A stretch of 64,000 bases of DNA. Origin: Purpureocillium takamizusanense. Lineage: Eukaryota; Ascomycota; Sordariomycetes; Hypocreales; Ophiocordycipitaceae. Positions 56,285-64,000 of the stretch are shown one piece after another (within the stretch, counting starts at the first letter, position 1; every line of letters begins with the position of its first letter). Location of the stretch: positions 434,001-498,000 of the forward strand of contig NC_063068.1 in the NCBI RefSeq assembly GCF_022605165.1, read 5' to 3'. The translations under genes were made by a program, and so were the position numbers. The notes below the pieces were generated by a model that saw only the letters and a list, made by a program, of their open reading frames with translations, searched no databases and had not been told where the DNA came from.

Positions 56285-59200
56285 TTACGAGTCGTCAAAG
56301 ATTCTGTGGCTGTTTTCTATGACGAACTGCACGGCAATGTTCTTCGCGTGCATGTCGGTCATCTCTCGCTCGATGCTGAGGTCTCGCATGATGGTAGGTG
56401 CGAAGACGACGGCGAGGTTCTTTGGTGACATCTATCCGATGAGTTAGTCATTGCCGTTTATGGAATGCAAAAAGCGCATCTTACCAGGTTCTCGGGTTCA
56501 CGCTGGGCCACACGAGATAGGTGGAACATCAAAAACTCGAGACAGTCCTTGTGGCTCTGCGGCATGGAAACAAATGTCCTTCGTAAGTGATCACACCGCT
56601 CCGTTTCGTCGGCAATGGCTACATTGAGTCAGTAAAATTGTAACAGTACACCAGGGCGGGTCATGACGTACCGTTGCACTCCAGAATTCGCTCATACACC
56701 TCAAAAGTGAGTAGCGGCGTTGGCAGTTTTCGGAAGTACTGCTTCAAGACGCTAGTGACTGCAGTGATGTCGATATCCGGGTCGGAGATGTCAAAATTGT
56801 CATTCTTGTCGAAGCCATCCTTGATCATGTTGACCTGCGAGTTTCCACCCGTCTTCCGGTAGATTCCCTCTTGGTCCATGCCTCTGAGCTCAACCTCCTC
56901 AATGCATCGTGAGACAACGGTGGGGATCTGGCGACGTTCGTACTCGGCTCGCTCGCCGAGGTCGGAGCCAAACAGGGTCGAGGCAGGCTCTGCAGCGGCA
57001 GGCACTGCGACGGCGCTGGCTGACGCCGACTTGGGCATAGCATTCTTCTTCCCGAAGAAGCCGAAGCCTTGCCGGCCAGGGTCGAGTTGTTGCCTGCCCT
57101 GGCTGTTCGGGCCGACGGGGGCGGGAGATTCTACCTGTGAAACCGTCATGTTGTACGGCAAGCCAATGTTGTCTCCGACCAGCCCGCCGTGTTGCATCCT
57201 CTCGCGGTCGTTCTGCTGGAATGCGACCACGGCCCTGTTCACACCCTTGGCCACATTCTGAGCCATAGTCTTGGAACCCTTCTTCCAGTTGAACTTCTTG
57301 ACTTGGCCCTTGCGAACATGCACCACCGTAGGGCCACTCTCCACAATAGGCTCCTCATCAGCTACCAGCGTGGCTCCAGTAGTCATACTGGAAGCATCAA
57401 GGTTCAAAGCCGAACCGGCCCCTCCTTTGGAACCGTAAATTCCGAGGCCGTTGGGAGGTTTCAAGTCGCCGCCAATCTGAGACTTGAATCGCTCCTGGAT
57501 TTGATGGGTGAGGTCGTTGTTCATGTCAGCGAGCTGCGCGTTCTTGGAGGAAAGTTGCTCGAACTCCATGAGAGCGCGATCCCGGTCGGACATGGCCTGG
57601 TTTTTCTCGGCGAGCACAAGGTCCCGTTCTTCGTGAAGCTGCTCAATGGACGCCGACATGGCCATCTTGACTTTGTCAAGCTTCTGCACGAACTCTTTGA
57701 TGGCAGAATCCTCCAGATCCCGAGGATCAATGGGCGTCTTTGTCTCCTTTGCACGTTCGACGTAACCTGCCAGGACCTCCAGCTGACGAATCATAATCTC
57801 AGTCTGGGTGTCCAGGACAGACACGGTCTTCCTCTTCTCAATGAGCTTTTTGTTCAGGTTCTGAAGATCCTTCTCGGTGGTGAACTGTCGCTCCAGCTCG
57901 GCGACCCTCTGCTCCGAGTTCCTAAGCTGGCGTTTGAGCAGATGGGGATCGTCGGCAGTGGCGAGAGAGACGGGGTTGCTGATGTCGGGATGGCCGTTGT
58001 GGTCATCGCCCGCGGGCGTCTTTGGCCATCTGGGAGAGACCGTCGCCCGTGTGGTCTCGCTGATGCTCCGGGCGTGGCTCGATCTATGTGGGTGGTAGCC
58101 GGACTCGACACTACCGGTGCGGCCGTGACGAACGACATTCGAGACTCTGCGCAGAATAGAGGATGAACCTTCGTCGGTCCCAAGGATCCTAGCCATGTCC
58201 TCATCCATGCTGAAATCTCCGCCACTGCTCCACCTGGGCAGCTTTGGCGACACCTTGGGAGATGCTGGCTCGTAATTGGAGCTGATGGACTCCTTTGTGG
58301 CATGGCCCTGGTTACCTGGCGGCGCAGGTGCCGCGCGCGGGTGCATGTATGTGTCCGTGGTACCAGCTTTAGTACCAGGCGCCGGGGGCCTGCCTGGGGT
58401 GCCTGTTTTGCCATTTGCTAAACGGGCATGTCAGCGATTAATCTGGTCACTTGATACGGTCGCTGAGGCATAATACCGGCCCTTGAGGTACTCGAAGGAA
58501 CCTCTTTACGCGGAATCGACTTGGAGCTGTCGGCGCGTGGCGGCCCCTTTATGACCACATCGTGAGAGCTGTTCTCCTCGTCTTCTTGTCGTTTGGAGTC
58601 CTGAGAAGGACGAGGCGGCGGCAGGTTTTCGTTTGTCTTGCTCGACTCCGACAAGTTGGATAGTCCCTCTTTGCGGGAGATGCCGTTCGCTGACTTGCCA
58701 GACGCGCCATCGTGGGGCACAGAGTTGGAACTGCTGCTTCGCGACGCGAGGCTCTTCGCCCGAGGGGCATCTTGGAGTTGGAACTCGTTCCCTGATGATG
58801 GAGACGTCTTACTCTGGTCCTGGTCTGAGGCCTTGGACTGCTGCCGCGGTTGCTGCTTGACTTGCGTGATGTCGAGGTCGGACGAGTGTTGCCGACCCTT
58901 CTCCTGGAAGGCGATGTGCGGCGTGGACGCGTGAGAGTCGCTGCGTTTCTCCGAAGAACTGGATGAGGACTTGGGCACGCTGAAGTAGTCCTTGTCCTTC
59001 TTCGCGCTAGCACTGTCCGACGTAGATCTGGGGGTTCCGCTATAGGGCGCGGGACTTGGATCGACACCAATGGGGATGAAGAAGCTCTCGGGCGATTCTG
59101 AGGGATCTACGGTTGCGTACATGCCCGAAGCGCGATTCTTCCGATATGTGGTCGCCGGCAGGCTCAGGCCCTCGGACTTGGTAGCTGACTCACGTTCCGG

Positions 59201-60067
59201 AGATCGAGCAGGCCGGGAGCTGCCTCGGGACAACGACAACGACTCATCATATCTGTGGCCAGCACGGGGTCGCGGGGACAGTTCGGTCGGGGTGTCAGAG
59301 TCGGGTTCAACGCGGTCGTTCGAGAAGGCATTGTTGGGGATCGCGTTGGGCGGCAGCGCCGGCAGAGACTTTTCGGTCATGGCAGGCGAGTTTTCTTTTT
59401 CGCGAGCCTTGGCGGCTGCTGCTGCCTTGGATTTCTTCCTGCGTCTGGCCATTAATGTCTCATGGCAGCCCATGCAAAAGATGCCCTGTGATGTTCTCGC
59501 GTATCGCAGGTTCTCTATCTTTCGTTTACAATTTCGGCATCGGAAACACGTGGCGCAAAAGGCTTGGTCTCCGGTGAGGATGGCAAGGTCTTCGATTTTG
59601 TTGCCGCAGGCGTTACAGCTGTAGGTGCAGTTGTTGCATATGAGAGAGCCGTCGCCGAGGAGGAGCAAGTTCGCATCAGAGTCGAGGAGAGTGCCGCAGG
59701 TGTTGCAACGGAAGCAGTCGAGATGCCACCGGTTGCCAGCTGTTAGGTAGAAAGGGAAGTGTCAGCTGGGCGGCCTGCGGTCATGCGGGGAGGCCGACGG
59801 CAAGCCAGGCAAAGTAGCGGACAAAGCCCGCCAGGTGGCAAGCAGCTAAGGCGCGCTCTGTGCGCCGGAGAGGAGGCAGAAGGCAGCATCGACGTACCTA
59901 ACTCAAATGCTTTCCCTTCTTCGAGGATCTGTGCAATAAACCAGTCAGGTTCGCGCTCCAGGGCAGCACCGGAGACGGACGGAACGAACCTCGCCGCAGC
60001 CCTTGCAGGGGAAGACATCGTCAGTGTCCATCTGGGTGTCCAGATACTCGTCGACGATGGTGGCCAT
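56285..60067 (-). CDS. LIM-domain Rho GTPase-activating protein (Rga1 type)
   Basis: Six exons: 60067-59990, 59928-59898 (31 nt), 59739-58477, 58417-56672, 56618-56485 and 56431-56285; introns are 61, 158, 59, 53 and 53 nt. The product is 1132 residues. LIM1 has C21, C24, H42, C45, C48, C51, C71 and C74. LIM2 has C78, C81, C98, C101, C104, C107, C125 and C128, with Cys in place of the usual His. A Ser-rich linker and a coiled coil (for example EQRVAELERQFTTEKDLQNL) follow. The C-terminal RhoGAP domain carries the arginine finger in EGIYRKTGG (about R978) and the helix NLAVVFAPTIMRD. Two LIMs plus RhoGAP is the Rga1/Rga2 layout; these switch off Cdc42/Rho at sites of polarised growth. Confidence 0.93.
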
Positions 60068-62007
60068 GGCGACGTGTCACGGCACGAACGGCCACCGGTT
60101 GAGAACCTTATCGGCGTCGAGAGAAGATGCGGGCGCGGGCCGTATAGTCGAGGACGGTTGAGAATTCGTGCGACGGGACGGCGGACTACCGACTCGAAAG
60201 CATCGACGGCGGCTCCGATCGACGGCGGCGGCTGCGGGGCCGGGCAGGAAAAGCAACGGACAGGTTCGCTATGGACGGAACGAACGACCATGCGCGGTCG
60301 TCGATGGAGTCAGGTCAGGGCCAAGGACGAGCCGCAGGACGGCTTTCAATGGCGCGGGTCGAGCGGCGGCCAGGGCGTGTAGACGGGCGTCCGCCACGGA
60401 CGCGGGATCAGGAGGTCGGCCGGGCTTTTGCTTCTTGGGGGGAAGAGAGGCGCCGAAGCGAGCCAGCGGGCGCGGCGCAGACAAAGGAACGGAGAAGCGC
60501 CGATGACTCTGGGAGGCTTGCTCTGCGCCGTGGCCGTGGCAAAAGCAGAGCGGCGAGAATGTGGGAGGATGATGCACGGAAGAGGGAAAAGGGACGAGGA
60601 GGGCGCGGCGGGATGTCGAGCCGGAGAGGCAAGGTCGGCGAGGAGGAACGTAGAGGGATTGGGCGCAAGGAGGGAATGAACATTGGCTGCTGGCCTGGAC
60701 TGGGGGAGCCCAGCGCTCTAGGCTAGCTGGCCAGTGCCTCCCTAAAGGCTGTGGAGCACGAGCTGGCCAGCCAGGGGAGCCGCCACGGCGGCGGATGGCA
60801 GGCGGGTCAGCGACGAGACCCGGATAGCAGGCCCCGGGGGCAGCTTGGCGGGCGGACGGACGGGAGCTCAATGGATGGATGGATGCTGCCAGGCCCAGCG
60901 CTGTATGCCCATCTGCCCAGGCTGCTGTTCGGGCAGGCTCTCACCTCAACTCACAGGTGGCCGGACTCCACTGGTCGGGCACATTACAGGTGCGAGCCGG
61001 CCGACAAGCTTACCTAGTAGTTAGTACTGAAGGTACAAAGCAGCTTCCAGGATCCCTTCACACCACACCACTCATCCACCCCCCCTCGTCACAGCCCCAA
61101 CCCGCAGTCGAGTTGAGCCGGCAAACGGAACCGCTCCCCTTCTTGTGGTGCACCACCATCCCGTGCGGGTTCACGCTAGTAAAGCCCGGTGCCTGACGAG
61201 CAACGACCCCTTCCCGGCCCCCTTGTCTGGTACCCGGATCCCGCGCGGCGCTTTCGACCACAGGGCGGCGGTCACCTAATTCAGGGTCGTGGAATGCTGC
61301 GGATCGGGGCTGACAGCAGACAAACCCACCTCGGTGGCCTTGGGCTACGTGCCTGTCCTTCTACTACGTGCTCTTATTAGGTAGTACCCTGCCTCGGACG
61401 CAGAGCTAGGTGCGAGCACGACGGCCGTCCTCGCGCGCGCGTGGACACGTTCCTGTTGGCCCGATGGGCGTCCCAGAACCAGCACCTACCGGCATCAGCA
61501 CAGGTGCTCCGTGGAGAAGCTGTGGCTGGCCACATGGACGATGGGAAAGCCATAGCCAATGTGTGGCCCCTTCTCCCATCATCATCGGCCAGCACACCAT
61601 CACCCTCCCGTCACCCACAGAAGGGCAGGCAGACTGAGCGGGCTTTTTGGCCTCGGAGCTGACGGCGGCCACTGCGAGAGGCGCGTCTCTCCCTCTCTCT
61701 GGCCGGCCGCCTCTTTTCACGCCAAACTGGAGCGACGCAAGCGCGACGAACTGCGGGACGCCACAGAGGGGCCCTCGATGGATGGAGACCAGGGGCTGAC
61801 AAGCGCGACGGGGCCATGCCATGCTGGACCAGCAGGGGGGGAGCGCGAGGAAGCCAGGGCATTTCGAGTTCCAGGACCCTGTTCGGGGGCGGCGTGTGGT
61901 TGATCTCGTTGGCGCCCACCAAAGCCGGCAGCGAAACGAGCTCCATCGCCCGCGCAGCGCCAGCCGATATACGGAGTACGTGCAACTGGTTTCTGCGCCG
62001 CACCACC

Positions 62008-62045
62008 GCAACAGCAGCAACAGCAGCAGCAGCAGCAGCAGCAAC
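62008..62045. repeat. (CAG)n/(CAA) microsatellite
   Basis: A tract of CAG units interrupted by single CAA triplets, not in a supported gene. Confidence 0.8.
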
Positions 62046-63542
62046 ACTCGGGGATCCCCCAGGCTCGACGGTACGGTGCAGTACGTAGTGGTATCGATCG
62101 ACCGCCTGCCCGCCCGCTGTGCATTGTTCCGTCACGGGCGGCTGACTCCCACGCGACGAGTCAGACAGGGATCGCCACCCGCGTTGGATCGGGGAAACGG
62201 CCAGGGGGGGCGCCGAGCCAGGCCAGTCCAGTCTGGAGAAACCGCGCAACGCTGGCGACAAGTCAGCAAGCTGGCCGCATGGCTGGCTGTATGACGGCTG
62301 GCTGGCCAGCTGGCTGGGTGGAGTGGGACATGGATGGCTGATGCCGGCAGAAGGAGGGATGAGGAGGGGTGGTGAGGTGAGCATGGGCCAAGCATCCATC
62401 TTTGCGTCCGGCGGGCGGTGTGTTTTGCCCGCCATCCGGGGTCAGCAACAACGGGAAGAGGCTTTGGCCTGCCTGCTTGCCATGCTTTCCTCCGTGCTTT
62501 AAACTCATTACACGGCCGTGGCCAACCGGGTCGCTCGACGGGCCAGTCCTCTGCTCGCCGCCTCCCGAAGCGGAAAGTGAGCAAGGCCTGGACTCGCATA
62601 AGCCCATTCCAGAGGCTGCTGTCAGCAGAAACCTACAGCTACCTACCTACGTGTCCAGCCATGTTGTATGCAGCGCGTAGTACCTCAGTACCTTGTTGCA
62701 TGTACGAAGTACGAAGTACGTGGTGGTCGTACCTAGTATGCAGTAGTAGTACTGATGTAGAGGTAGTATTCACGCCGTGCGGGTTTGTTGCATTTTGCTC
62801 CTGTTGGAGTGACTGCCGCTCGCCCTCTGTTCCATGCGGCCAAAGATGTGTGTCTCGCGCTGCCTGCCGTGTCCCAACCGGCCGGACAGGCAGGGCCGGC
62901 GGTGGGCAGATGTCGTCGTCTCGACGCGCACACAAGGCACATACAGATCCAGGGACGCACATGCACACCGGCTGAAATCGTCCGGCGCAAACAACACCCA
63001 ACAACGACAACACCGGGGGCCAGGAGGGTCAGCCGGCCTTCTTTTTTTTTTATAAACACGCAGCGGATTGGCCGTGACTCTCTCACTCTCTCTGCTCGTG
63101 CCTTGTTTCTTGTGCGAGGCTACCAAAACGTATGGGCAGGCTCACGAAACACCCACACCAAAACCGCGGACGTATCTCCTACAAACTACAGGATGAGGCA
63201 CGACAAATACGTGGTATAGTAGTATACGTACTGCACTCGCAAACAAGATGTACTCGAGTTGTAGTTTGCAGATACAGTAATACGCAAACGCCTCGTGCTC
63301 AGCGCCATGTCGGAACAGTGTTGCATCGCGGACACAACGCGGCGGCCGCGCCATCGGCGGCCATCGATCGTCCCGCCGACCGACCCGGCCCGCCGGGAAA
63401 GCCTGCTGGTGATGCATGCTATAGGTACCCTCATATTATACTTTGCGCGTCCCATCGCACGCAATATCTATGTACCATGCGTAACAGGGCGCCCGCCACG
63501 ATCTGGAGCATGCACAGCAAGCGGCTCTGCCTCGCATCACCC

Positions 63543-63570
63543 TCATCATCGTCATCGTCATCGTCATCGT
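63543..63570. repeat. (TCATCG)n short tandem repeat
   Basis: Several TCATCG units flanked by looser TCA/CCA triplets; intergenic. Confidence 0.7.
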
Positions 63571-64000
63571 TACCATCACCACTGTCGTCATCATACCAGC
63601 AGACGAGAGATGGGATGCCTCGACGTCGAACGACGACTGGAAGCGCAGCCACGCTCTCTCCACCCTGGCGCTTGGCTGGCTTGCCATGTCGTTTCATCTA
63701 CATGGGGACCCTCCCCCCACCCGCCACGAAACAGCCTCGAGGGGGGTGGAAAAGGGGGCGCCGCACCTAGTCCCTTGGCCAGGGGCGCGCGCGCGCTGGC
63801 CGCCGACTTTGCTCCTCCATCTTCTCCCTCCTCCTCGTCTCGTAGTACAAGGGGGTTACCACCTCCTACGAATACCTACACTACTAACTTACTACGTAGG
63901 TAGTCAGGGATGCCGTTGCGCAACGCATCCATTTTAGACGTGGCGCGCGCTCGGAGAGAGAGCCCTGGGGCGGGTCTGAAGCCTGTGCCTGTGCCTGGCA

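Larger units (their letters stand above)
60068..64000. other. Gene-free interval to the right edge, 3.9 kb
   Basis: Upstream of the LIM-RhoGAP. It contains TACGGAGTA (61970-61978), TTATTAGGTAGTACC (about 61374-61389), TAC/GTA islands near 61010-61036, 62640-62770 and 63876-63902, and two microsatellites. Open frames such as 61611-62435 on the minus strand are low-complexity and coded by the CAG repeat and GC-rich sequence. I support no gene. Confidence 0.4.

Noticed and set aside
61611..62435. Minus-strand open frame of 274 codons
   Set aside because: Contains a polyalanine/valine run encoded by the CAG repeat and otherwise biased composition; several frames are open over the same DNA.
1..64000. 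Transposons, LTRs, CRISPR arrays, 5S or rDNA units
   Set aside because: I looked for long terminal or inverted repeats, integrase or transposase motifs, regularly spaced repeats and 5S-like internal promoters and saw none; only short microsatellites and small palindromes are present.

Overview
This window is nuclear DNA of a filamentous ascomycete, most likely a GC-rich Sordariomycete close to Hypocreales. Evidence: short introns (47-158 nt in my models) with GT-AG ends and CTAAC/CTGAC-type branch sites, families typical of this group (Zn2Cys6 regulator, RTA1, eqolisin, GLEYA adhesin, NmrA, secretory LIP lipase), and GC-rich intergenic DNA full of short TAC/GTA palindromes. I resolve 22 protein genes (one cut by the left edge), one intron-containing tRNA-Gly and one decayed pseudogene. 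The order within Hypocreales is inference; no rRNA or reference marker is present.

Layout. 0-15 kb: 5' end of a DDB1 homologue (-), a large XPF/ERCC4-like protein (+), an R3H-domain protein (-), an NmrA-type NAD(P)-binding protein (-), a Zn2Cys6 regulator (-), a secreted LIP lipase (-) and a PQ-loop membrane protein (-). 15-24 kb: a WRAP53/Swt21-like WD40 protein (+), a secreted glutamic peptidase (-), a secreted M43-like metalloprotease that has lost its zinc-binding and catalytic residues (+), and a one-pass Mid2-like surface protein (-). 26-36 kb: tRNA-Gly(GCC), an RTA1 seven-pass protein (-), an alpha/beta hydrolase (-), a sulfotransferase-like protein (+) and a 14-TM-type MFS transporter (+). 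36-46 kb: gene-poor, with a 78-residue small protein (+), a GLEYA-type adhesin (-) and a DUF4149/TMEM205-like pseudogene whose stops look like CAG-to-TAG changes. 46-60 kb: an orphan membrane-anchored protein (+), a basic-secretory-type metallopeptidase (-), the CLASP homologue STU1 (+), an orphan 165-residue protein (+) and a LIM-RhoGAP of the Rga1 type (-). 60-64 kb: long gene-free upstream region.

Housekeeping/cytoskeletal genes (DDB1, WRAP53-like, STU1, LIM-RhoGAP) are mixed with secreted or surface proteins (lipase, eqolisin, dead M43, Mid2-like, GLEYA). I see no polyketide synthase, NRPS or terpene cyclase, so there is no recognisable metabolite cluster. Exon borders were derived by hand from splice signals and reading-frame continuity. 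Family names come from recognising sequence motifs, not from a search.
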